Assembly (NCBI GenBank): GCA_017526445.1
Contig: JAFXRI010000104.1
Coordinates: 1 to 54,336 of the forward strand
DNA: 54,336 nt
Source: Ruminococcus sp.
Lineage (GTDB): Bacteria > Bacillota > Clostridia > Oscillospirales > Ruminococcaceae
Direction of reading: 5' to 3'
A model generated the notes under the pieces. That model had not been told where the DNA came from, searched no databases, and saw only the letters and a list, made by a program, of their open reading frames with translations. Positions 16,747 to 23,695 of the stretch are shown piece by piece. The translations under genes were made by a program, and so were the position numbers. How positions within the stretch are numbered: the first letter of the stretch is position 1; each line of letters begins with the position of its first letter.

Positions 16747-17454
16747 TCAGAAGCAGTATTCAACAACAGCGCAGACGAGCCCTGCTTCGTTGGAGAGAGT
16801 CATCACAGCACCGGTATCTGTGGGGTACAGGGCAGGGAAGATCTTGTCGCCTGGCATAAAGGATGCCTTGTACTCAAAGCGTGCGCGGGTGACATTGGCG
16901 TCAGCGGGCACAAGCTCGTCAGCCAGATCGGCGTAGCGTGCGTTGTTGATATGACCGTTGGTGTCGGCCTGGCAGCGCAGGGCAGTGAAGGGCTCGAAAC
17001 GCCGGGGCTCGCAGTCGGGAACGATGATCTTCCGGGGAGTGAGCTCCATATCCGGGGCGGGGCAGAGAACTATGCTGTCGTTTATCTCCTTGGGGAGGTT
17101 GATAGGCTTGCGGGTGCTGGCCTTTACGAGAGTGGATACAAGGTATGAGCGTGCCCTCAGGGAGCCGTCCTCGCCGATGATCTCGGTGACGCGCTGGCCG
17201 TAGATGCGCTTGGCGCCGAAAAGCCCTGTCTGCACCGTGAGCTTTTCGCGGTAAGCAGCCTGGGATATTATGTCCAGCTGGCGGTAGGCCACATAGAGCA
17301 GGGCCTCGCCGCTTATCATCATCTCTCCGATGGCTGTGTCCTCACGGCGGGAGATGGTGCAGCAGTCCTGCATAAAGTCGATAATAGCGCTGCGGCGCAT
17401 AGTGCTGTCGGCAGCGAAGTGGCTGTAGTAGGTAGGTCTTGTGATACTGGTCAT
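16747..17454 (-). CDS. Acyl-ACP thioesterase
   Basis: The 235-residue protein belongs to the FatA/FatB-like acyl-ACP thioesterases that release free fatty acids from acyl carrier protein. It is a double hot-dog fold: first half with STMRRSAIIDFMQDCCTISR and a strand YRQLDIISQAAYREKLTVQT; second half with ALRCQADTNGHINNARYADLADELVP, holding the conserved Asn-His pair of the active site. ATG 17454 follows AAAGGAC. It is monocistronic, with a consensus promoter. Cytoplasmic. Such enzymes are common in gut Firmicutes, where they may tune membrane lipids. Confidence 0.92.
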   Translation of the reverse strand: MTSITRPTYYSHFAADSTMRRSAIIDFMQDCCTISRREDTAIGEMMISGEALLYVAYRQLDIISQAAYREKLTVQTGLFGAKRIYGQRVTEIIGEDGSLRARSYLVSTLVKASTRKPINLPKEINDSIVLCPAPDMELTPRKIIVPDCEPRRFEPFTALRCQADTNGHINNARYADLADELVPADANVTRARFEYKASFMPGDKIFPALYPTDTGAVMTLSNEAGLVCAVVEYCF

Positions 17455-17492
17455 AGCTTATAAGTCCTTTCGCGATGAAATGCTTCACCAAT

Positions 17493-17521
17493 ATTATAAC
17501 ACACCGGCGGGATTTTTTCAA
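17493..17521 (-). promoter_or_regulatory. Thioesterase promoter
   Basis: On the minus strand, TTGAAA (17521-17516), 17 bases, TATAAT (17498-17493). Confidence 0.85.
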
Positions 17522-17524
17522 GCA

Positions 17525-17556
17525 CAAAAAAAAGAAGCCGCCGAAGCGACTTCTTT
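17525..17556 (-). terminator. Pilin gene terminator
   Basis: On the minus strand, AAAGAAGTCGC pairs with GCGGCTTCTTT around a four-base loop and continues into a T run. It abuts the thioesterase promoter. Confidence 0.88.
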
Positions 17557-17564
17557 CTTTAAGC

Positions 17565-18083
17565 TTAGGACTTTTTGGTAATAACTTTACCGATCGTGTT
17601 CAGATTGTCAGGATTATCCTCAGGATCAGGATACTGACCAACGAGATCCTCAACACCATCGTTAGAAGCCCACTGAGCATACGCAAGCTTGTAGGTGGCC
17701 TTGTCGCCGTCTACCTTGAACTGCCACCAAACGTAGCCAGCGTTGTCACCGTTCTCGGAAAGAGCATCCTTAACTGCAGCCGACAGAGGCTCCTTTGTCT
17801 TATCGCCTTCAAGCTTCGAAACTGCGATCGCACCGGATGATTCAGCACCAGTGCATTTGCTGGAATCAATGATCTTAGCAAGATCCTTGCCGTCTGCAAC
17901 CAGATCGGAAGCAGCACCGTTAACGGTTGTGAATACGAGTTTTGCGTCTGAGTTTGCGGACTTCAGCTTGGACTTCTTAACGTAGCCCATCATCGAAGGA
18001 ACGAGGATGGCTGCCAAAATGCCGATAATGGCAATAACTACGATAAGCTCTACCAGTGTAAAGCCCTTCTGTGCCTTTTTCAT
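17565..18083 (-). CDS. Type IV pilin-like protein
   Basis: The 172-residue protein has a classic prepilin start: MKKAQKG, then FTLVELIVVIAIIGILAAIL, with cleavage after Gly7 and Glu at +5. The hydrophobic helix continues into a helical spine (MMGYVKKSKLKSANSDAKLV), followed by a globular head rich in Asp. This is close in kind to the R. albus pilin (CbpC/GP25) reported to bind cellulose, so a role in fibre adhesion is plausible. No assembly ATPase, prepilin peptidase or other pilin lies nearby. Its strong promoter and 5' hairpin suggest high expression. Confidence 0.93.
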   Translation of the reverse strand: MKKAQKGFTLVELIVVIAIIGILAAILVPSMMGYVKKSKLKSANSDAKLVFTTVNGAASDLVADGKDLAKIIDSSKCTGAESSGAIAVSKLEGDKTKEPLSAAVKDALSENGDNAGYVWWQFKVDGDKATYKLAYAQWASNDGVEDLVGQYPDPEDNPDNLNTIGKVITKKS

Positions 18084-18113
18084 GAGAAAATCCCTCCATA
18101 AAAATAATTCTTC

Positions 18114-18145
18114 TAAAGCTTCGGGACCTTGTGTCCCTTGCTTTA
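18114..18145 (-). promoter_or_regulatory. 5' end hairpin of pilin mRNA
   Basis: On the minus strand, TAAAGC and GGGAC pair with GTCCC and GCTTTA, beginning at the predicted transcription start. A 5' hairpin is a known way to stabilise abundant mRNA. Confidence 0.6.
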
Positions 18146-18150
18146 ATTAG

Positions 18151-18179
18151 ATTATACACCTCTCTCCCCGTTTTGTCAA
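18151..18179 (-). promoter_or_regulatory. Pilin promoter
   Basis: On the minus strand, TTGACA (18179-18174), 17 bases, TATAAT (18156-18151): full consensus. Confidence 0.9.
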
Positions 18180-18283
18180 TGTTTTTTTTGAAGAAATTGA
18201 ATTTTTTGGTGATTTCCACAAAACGGGACGAAATAATAGGATATTTTAACTAAAATAATTAACTTATCGTCAACTGATTACGC

Positions 18284-18317
18284 AAAGTACCGTTTTACCA
18301 CGGTAAAACGGTACTTT
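18284..18317 (-). terminator. gltX 3' hairpin
   Basis: A perfect 16-bp inverted repeat (AAAGTACCGTTTTACC and its complement) with only two bases between the arms, just downstream of the gltX stop. On the minus strand it is followed by only a short T run. Confidence 0.7.
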
Positions 18318-18327
18318 AACGAACTTT

Positions 18328-19776
18328 TCAGCTTAGTTTTTCTATGGCTTTTTTTACCCTTTCGATGGTCTTTTCGCGCCCGATTATGGCTGCGATATCG
18401 GTGCCGCCGCCCGGAGTCGAGCGCTGGTTGGAAAGAGCTATCCCCAGGGGGTAGAGCAGCCAGCCGTTCTTGACCTCCAGCTTCTGAGCAAGGGCGGCAC
18501 ATACCTCGTATATGCTGTCCTTCGTCCAGTCGGCAACGGCCTCCAGCTCAGGCAGCAGCGCTTTGAGTGCTGTCAGCGAAGTGGTGACGTCGGTCTTGAA
18601 CTTCTTGTTCCTGTACAGCTCCTCATCGAAGCCCTCGGGCATATCGTCTATGAACCTTACCCTGTCCGGGATGTCGGAGAGTATCTCGCAGCGTGGCTTT
18701 AAGTTCTGACAGAGCAGCGAGATGTCTATCTCGCTTTTGCATACCTTTCTTATCCAGGGCTCGGCGATCTTCACAAAGTCCTCGTCGCTGAGTGCGGAGA
18801 TATGTGCGGCGTTTATTGCGCGGAGCTTCAGCGTGTCAAATATAGCCGGCGACTTGTTTATGCGGGCAGGATCCCATATCTTTATCATTTCGGGGAGAGA
18901 GAAGATCTCCTCCTCGCCCTTGGGGCTCCACCCCAGCAGCAGCAGGTAGTTGAGCACCGCCTCGGAGAGATAGCCCTGAGCCACCAGATCCTGATATGAT
19001 GCGTCGCCGTTTCGCTTGGACAGCTTGTTATGTGCATCCTTCATTACAGGCGGGCAGTGGATGTATGTGGGGACCTCCCACCCGAAGGCCTGATAGAGCA
19101 GGTTGTATTTCGGCGTGCTGGAAAGGTACTCCGATCCGCGGATAACATGGGTTATGCCCATAAGGTGGTCGTCAACGACGTTGGCGAAGTTGTAGGTGGG
19201 CATACCGTCGGTCTTTATGAGTATCTGATCCTCCAGCTCGGAGTTATCGACTTCGATGTGTCCGTAAATGATATCGTCGAAGGAGGTAACGCCCTCTGTG
19301 GGCATCTTCTGTCTGATGACATAGGGCATTCCGGCATCGAGATTGGCCTTGATCTCCTCGCAGGAGAGGCAGCGGCACTTCCTGTCGTAGTGTCCCACGG
19401 TCTCGCCGGCAGCCTTCTGCTCCTCATGAAGGGCGTTAAGGCGCTCCTCGGTGCAGAAGCAGTAGTATGCAGCACCTTTCTCCACCAGCTGCTCGGCATA
19501 CTGCTTGAACATACCCATTCTCTCGCTCTGGACATAGGGGCCGTAGTCTCCGCCGATGTCGGGGCCTTCGTCCCAGTTCATACCGTTCTCTTTCAGGGTG
19601 TTGTATATAACGTCCATAGCGCCCTCTACATAGCGCTCGCGGTCGGTATCCTCGATGCGCAGGATGAAGCTGCCGCCGTCGTGTTTGGCGGTCAGGTAGG
19701 CATACAGCGCCGTTCTGAGGTTGCCGACGTGCATATAGCCTGTAGGCGAGGGTGCGAATCTTGTTCTTGTTACCAT
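18328..19776 (-). CDS. gltX: Glutamyl-tRNA synthetase
   Basis: Charges tRNA-Glu with glutamate. The 482-residue protein has the class I signature in the form PSPTGYMHVGNL near the N-terminus and a KLSKRNG version of KMSKS. A cysteine-rich zinc site (CFC...CRCLSC) lies in the catalytic half, as in bacterial GluRS, and a helical anticodon-binding domain makes up the last third. ATG 19776 is used, with GAAAGGAAG upstream; a longer frame to 19833 has no support. It follows a membrane-protein gene by 22 bases and shares its promoter. Confidence 0.96.
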   Translation of the reverse strand: MVTRTRFAPSPTGYMHVGNLRTALYAYLTAKHDGGSFILRIEDTDRERYVEGAMDVIYNTLKENGMNWDEGPDIGGDYGPYVQSERMGMFKQYAEQLVEKGAAYYCFCTEERLNALHEEQKAAGETVGHYDRKCRCLSCEEIKANLDAGMPYVIRQKMPTEGVTSFDDIIYGHIEVDNSELEDQILIKTDGMPTYNFANVVDDHLMGITHVIRGSEYLSSTPKYNLLYQAFGWEVPTYIHCPPVMKDAHNKLSKRNGDASYQDLVAQGYLSEAVLNYLLLLGWSPKGEEEIFSLPEMIKIWDPARINKSPAIFDTLKLRAINAAHISALSDEDFVKIAEPWIRKVCKSEIDISLLCQNLKPRCEILSDIPDRVRFIDDMPEGFDEELYRNKKFKTDVTTSLTALKALLPELEAVADWTKDSIYEVCAALAQKLEVKNGWLLYPLGIALSNQRSTPGGGTDIAAIIGREKTIERVKKAIEKLS

Positions 19777-19798
19777 ATCATTACTTCCTTTCGGGTAA

Positions 19799-20674
19799 TT
19801 ATTCTTCCGGCGTGACAGTGACGCCTTTTTCATCCGAGTATCTTATACGGTAGGTCTTCTCTGTCCCGTTGGTGGAGATCGTTACGGACGAATTCTCGTC
19901 GTCGGGTATGGTGATATGGAGATAATAGCTGCCGTTAAATTCGGTTATCTCCGCATCCTTAGCATTTACGGACACCACCACCTGGCTGTCAGGTCCGAGA
20001 TCGATGCCGTACAGATCGTCTTTAAAAGTGTATCTGCTTTCGGTAGATGTGAAGCCGCCGCGTATCACAGATATCAATATCATCACTGCGATGCTCCCGG
20101 CTGCTATGAGCCAGGCTGCGATCTTTGCGTACTTTGTCCTGGCGATGCCCAGTATCGAAAGAACGATGAACACAGCACAGAGTATCGCTGATACAAGATG
20201 ATGCGGGGGCTCTTTTATGGCTGTCCGGGCGTAGCCCAGCATATGCTCCGCCAGGAACACTGTCATCGCCGAGAGGATAACGCTGCTTATCAGGTCGCCG
20301 CGCTTTACGAAGTGCCCCACGGCGCCCATAGGTATCGTCAGAAGCGTCCAGATCACCCAGTTCTGATAGAATCCGAACAGATCCCAGCCCATATCCGAGA
20401 AGGGCACCTGCACAAGGTAGATCAGCGGCTGGCTTATCAGGAAGAATACAAATGCCTTCGCTGCCGAGTCTATCGGGTTCTTGCTGTTTGATACTATTAT
20501 AATACCGAAAAAGATCCACCACTCGAAATTGGTGCCTATGTCTTTGAGAGAGGTCCGGTCTGATACGGGGATGAGCATTATCCCTCCGACGAGCACTCCT
20601 GCCGCCACCGCCCAGATGATGAGCTTCGGCCAGGTGAGATCTATCCCGCCGAACAGCTTTCGTATAAGTTTCAT
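19799..20674 (-). CDS. Hypothetical multi-spanning membrane protein
   Basis: A 291-residue protein of unknown family, with about six or seven membrane helices in residues 17-205 (for example LIIWAVAAGVLVGGIMLI and WWIFFGIIIVSN). A C-terminal soluble domain of about 85 residues is probably extracellular and beta-rich (QVVVSVNAKDAEITEFNGSY). It is the first gene of the gltX transcript and follows a consensus promoter. Nothing in the sequence ties it functionally to tRNA charging. Start ATG 20674 is preceded by AAAGGAG. Confidence 0.8.
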   Translation of the reverse strand: MKLIRKLFGGIDLTWPKLIIWAVAAGVLVGGIMLIPVSDRTSLKDIGTNFEWWIFFGIIIVSNSKNPIDSAAKAFVFFLISQPLIYLVQVPFSDMGWDLFGFYQNWVIWTLLTIPMGAVGHFVKRGDLISSVILSAMTVFLAEHMLGYARTAIKEPPHHLVSAILCAVFIVLSILGIARTKYAKIAAWLIAAGSIAVMILISVIRGGFTSTESRYTFKDDLYGIDLGPDSQVVVSVNAKDAEITEFNGSYYLHITIPDDENSSVTISTNGTEKTYRIRYSDEKGVTVTPEE

Positions 20675-20759
20675 TCATTAGTCTCCTTTTTTCCCGGCGG
20701 CAGTACGGAGCATATACCCCGTCGGCGCATCTGTTCTCTATACTGCGCATTACCATAAC

Positions 20760-20788
20760 AGTATATCAAACATAGTATAAAAAGTCAA
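20760..20788 (-). promoter_or_regulatory. Promoter of membrane protein-gltX operon
   Basis: On the minus strand, TTGACT (20788-20783), 17 bases, TATACT (20765-20760). The heptamers ACAGTAT (20758-20764) and ATACTGT (20794-20800) flank it as an inverted pair, perhaps by chance. Confidence 0.85.
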
Positions 20789-20882
20789 GGAACATACTGT
20801 AAAAATGCGCCTAAAGCTTGTACCGGTAAAACGTTTACTCTTGTAGATAAGCCCGAATTTTACCGGGAAGGTGTCAAAATAT

Positions 20883-20911
20883 TTGCATTTGATAAAATGA
20901 TATGATATAAT
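20883..20911 (+). promoter_or_regulatory. Phosphofructokinase promoter
   Basis: TTGCAT (20883-20888), 17 bases, TATAAT (20906-20911) with an extended -10 TG. Confidence 0.75.
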
Positions 20912-20973
20912 CATTTTTGGAAATATGAGATGACGTGCAGAAAAATGCACGAAGATCACTTGGAGGTCAGTAT

Positions 20974-22176
20974 ATGAATATTGCTGTCGCACAGTCGGGC
21001 GGCCCTACCTGCGCTATCAATGCATCGCTGGTGGGCGTGTTCAGGCAGGCACTGAAAACAATGGGCGTCGATGCCGTTTTCGGCTCGATCAACGGTATCG
21101 AAGGAATAATTAAGGACGAGCTTATCGACCTGAAGCTGGTGATAAAGACCAATGAGGATATGGAGCTGCTGAGACAGACTCCCTCTACGGTGCTCGGCTC
21201 CTGCCGCTACAAGCTTCCGCCCCAGTCAGAGAACACGGAGGTATATGAAAAGATATATCGCTGCTTTGAGAAGCACAGAATAGAGGCTTTCTTCTACATC
21301 GGCGGCAACGATTCTATGGATACAGTCGAGAAGCTGTCGGCTTACCTTATCGGCAGGGGCTCGAAGATAAGAGTCATCGGCATACCCAAGACGATAGACA
21401 ACGACCTGCCTGTGACGGATCATACCCCGGGCTTCGGCTCGGCGGCCAAGTATGTGGCAGCCACTGTTCAGGAGATAATCCGCGACAGCTCGGTGTACTC
21501 CATCGAGTCTGTGACCATAGTCGAGATAATGGGACGCCACGCAGGCTGGCTCACGGCTTCCACCTGTGTGCTGCGTGCGAATGAGGAGATCGCTCCTCAC
21601 CTTATATATCTGCCTGAGCGCAAATTCTCGGTGGAGCAGTTCGTGGAGGACGTCAGGTCACAGATGGCCAAGCACAAGGCTGTGATCGTGGCAGTGTCCG
21701 AGGGCGTTGAGATCCCGGAGGAAAACTGCCGTTCGGGAGTCGTGGACAACTTCGGCCACGAGTATCTCTCCGGCGTGGGCAAGGCTCTGGAAAATATCGT
21801 AAGACGCGAGATCGGCTGCAAGGTGCGTTCGATAGAACTCAACGTTATGCAGCGCTGCTCCTCGCATATATGCTCCAAGACAGACATCGACGAGGCTGAA
21901 CTCATCGGCTCGGCAGGCGTCAAGGCGGCGCTGGACGGTCAGACAGGGCGTACTATGGTGTTCAGGCGCCTGTCAGACATTCCCTATGTGGTGACGATAG
22001 ACACCGCCCCTGCTTCCGAGGTGGCCAACAAGGAGAAATTCTTCCCGTCCGAGTGGATAAACAAGCAGGGCAACGATGTGACCGAGGCGGCCTTCCGCTA
22101 TTTCCTGCCGCTTATACAGGGCGAAGTCAATATAGCGATGCGAAATGGTATGCCGCTGCACTTCAAACTGAAATAA
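20974..22176 (+). CDS. 6-phosphofructokinase, probably pyrophosphate-dependent
   Basis: The 400-residue enzyme phosphorylates fructose 6-phosphate in glycolysis. The phosphoryl-donor motif is GGNDSMDT rather than GGDGS, and the substrate motif is PKTIDNDLP; the second Asp with Lys before TIDND is the established mark of PPi-dependent enzymes, which are reversible and save ATP in fermenting anaerobes. MGRHAGWLTA is also present. ATG 20974 follows TGGAGG; the open frame to 20935 has no ribosome site. A small membrane-protein gene follows after 21 bases. Donor specificity is predicted from motifs only. Confidence 0.93.
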   Translation: MNIAVAQSGGPTCAINASLVGVFRQALKTMGVDAVFGSINGIEGIIKDELIDLKLVIKTNEDMELLRQTPSTVLGSCRYKLPPQSENTEVYEKIYRCFEKHRIEAFFYIGGNDSMDTVEKLSAYLIGRGSKIRVIGIPKTIDNDLPVTDHTPGFGSAAKYVAATVQEIIRDSSVYSIESVTIVEIMGRHAGWLTASTCVLRANEEIAPHLIYLPERKFSVEQFVEDVRSQMAKHKAVIVAVSEGVEIPEENCRSGVVDNFGHEYLSGVGKALENIVRREIGCKVRSIELNVMQRCSSHICSKTDIDEAELIGSAGVKAALDGQTGRTMVFRRLSDIPYVVTIDTAPASEVANKEKFFPSEWINKQGNDVTEAAFRYFLPLIQGEVNIAMRNGMPLHFKLK

Positions 22177-22197
22177 GTGCCGTAAGGAGAAACTCTT

Positions 22198-22809
22198 ATG
22201 AATGGATATATTGCTAAGACCGGCTCTGCCATTGTCACGGTTACGGTATTCCTTTTTGCAGTATTTCAGCTCATCAGTTATGATATGGGAAGTTTCTTTG
22301 TCTGCCTTATCCTGCCGATAGGATTTATAATGATGACGGCAGGCCTGCATAATGAGTGCGAAAGAGACCGCAAAGTCGCTGCGGATATCGGTATGATACT
22401 TGCGGCGGTGTACAGCGTGTTCATAATGCTCGTCTATTTTACACAGCTGACTACGGTAAACAACGAACAGCTGACCGAGCAGACGGCTAAGCTGATCAGA
22501 TTCAACAAGTACGGGCTTATCTTCAACTACGATATGCTCGGCTACGGTATCATGGCGCTTTCCACCTTCTTCACCGGCCTTTCGATGAAGCCGGGGAACA
22601 GGACGGACAAATGGCTCAAAGCCCTTCTGATGATACACGGTGTGTTCTTCTTCAGCTGTACGTTTATGCCTATGACAGGCATATTCACAAATATAAAATC
22701 CGACGGCAGCGGCATTGGCGGAAGGCTCGCTCTTGTTGCGTGGTGCGCATATTTCCTGCCTGTGGGCATACTGGCATTCCTGCACTTCGGCAGGAAGAAA
22801 GCGGAGTAG
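22198..22809 (+). CDS. Hypothetical integral membrane protein
   Basis: A 203-residue protein of unknown family with about six predicted membrane helices (for example IVTVTVFLFAVFQLISY and SFFVCLILPIGFIMMTAGL). Short loops and a basic C-terminus (GRKKAE) suggest a cytoplasmic end. AAGGAG precedes the ATG, 21 bases after the phosphofructokinase stop, so it is probably cotranscribed. No functional motif is visible. Confidence 0.8.
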   Translation: MNGYIAKTGSAIVTVTVFLFAVFQLISYDMGSFFVCLILPIGFIMMTAGLHNECERDRKVAADIGMILAAVYSVFIMLVYFTQLTTVNNEQLTEQTAKLIRFNKYGLIFNYDMLGYGIMALSTFFTGLSMKPGNRTDKWLKALLMIHGVFFFSCTFMPMTGIFTNIKSDGSGIGGRLALVAWCAYFLPVGILAFLHFGRKKAE

Positions 22810-23064
22810 CAAGATCTTTATACAAGGTCTGGCTATACGTTTGTCAAAAAAACTATTATCCTCAAAGTATGAGGGCAAAATACTCCGGACATCTGCTTCG
22901 TATGAAAGCCGATAGGAGCCGGGGCATTTTGCCCTCATTGCTTGCTGCTCTGAAAAACCGGCCCGGTGAACAGAATGGACTGCTGTATATAAATGTAAAT
23001 AAGAATATGAGCGTCTGCGGATGCATTCGAGCCATAGAAAGCCATTTTCTGACAGATGCCGGCT

Positions 23065-23080
23065 TCGCTATATATAGTGT
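23065..23080. promoter_or_regulatory. Distal NrdR-box-like site
   Basis: TCGCTATATATAGTGT matches the known NrdR box (ACACWATATATWGTGT) at 14 of 16 bases. A weak promoter (CTGACA, 16 bases, TATATA) overlaps it. It lies about 615 bases before nrdD. Confidence 0.45.
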
Positions 23081-23512
23081 TTAAAAAATCGGCATATACA
23101 CTATTTTGTTGTCGTGATTTAACCTTTGATATGTCGAACGGTATATGCTTGCCGGTATATCGCATATACCAAAATGAATGACAGTGTGCAAAATCAAGGC
23201 GTAGATCTTTACACAGATCGTTTTCGGAGGACGAAAAATTGCTGTCCAAAAAAGGGGAAAGAAAATCACGTCCTGAAGGCTTTTTTTCGGGAAAAAAGAT
23301 TGTCAGCCATTTGACAAGCCCCGCTCCGGAGCCCTAAGAACCGGGATGTAAAGTTTTTTTCTTGACGAGATTTTGTCAAAATTCAGCTGTAAAGGTCAAG
23401 ACATTTCTCAAAGCCGTTTTCTTTCACAGCCGAAATCCTGCCGAAACAGGACGAAAGTCAGCGTTTGTGCAGGGTGTACAAAAGTGTTGCTTATTTTTTG
23501 GCAGTAATCCAC

Positions 23513-23541
23513 TTGACATCCCCCCGAAAATACTATATACT
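23513..23541 (+). promoter_or_regulatory. nrdD promoter
   Basis: TTGACA (23513-23518), 17 bases, TATACT (23536-23541). The leader would be about 150 bases. Confidence 0.85.
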
Positions 23542-23557
23542 TGTAAATGTTCACGGC

Positions 23558-23603
23558 AAAACCACAAGATGTTGTGTTTTAAAACCACAAGATGTTGTGT
23601 TTT
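23558..23603. promoter_or_regulatory. Tandem NrdR boxes before nrdD
   Basis: A 23-bp sequence is repeated exactly twice (23558-23580, 23581-23603). Each copy holds CACAAGATGTTGTG, which fits the core of the NrdR consensus at 12 of 14 positions. They lie just downstream of the predicted transcription start, suited for repression. Centre spacing of 23 is shorter than the 31-32 bases usual for NrdR pairs. Confidence 0.75.
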
Positions 23604-23695
23604 GCAGAGCCTGTTTCAAGCGGGGCAAGGGCCGTATGCGCAGCGGTGCCGAGCCCGTTTACATAGCATATACTTAGTTTCGGAGGTAAGAGAAA

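Larger units (their letters stand above)
22810..23695. other. 886-base gene-free region before nrdD
   Basis: No coding frame shows a ribosome site or a recognisable protein. It holds a 13-bp inverted repeat with a 44-base loop (ATGAGGGCAAAAT 22869-22881, ATTTTGCCCTCAT 22926-22938), a hairpin GGTATATGC/GCATATACC (23140-23170), an isolated NrdR-box-like site (23065-23080), small hairpins near 23220 and 23447, and the nrdD promoter with tandem boxes. A long leader or an unrecognised RNA is possible; no known riboswitch core was found by eye. Confidence 0.55.

Noticed and set aside
20758..20800. Inverted ACAGTAT/ATACTGT pair as an operator of the gltX operon
   Set aside because: Only 7 bases per arm in an AT-rich promoter; no second instance to support it.
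22810..23695. Cobalamin or c-di-GMP riboswitch before nrdD
   Set aside because: No conserved core sequence of either class was seen by eye.
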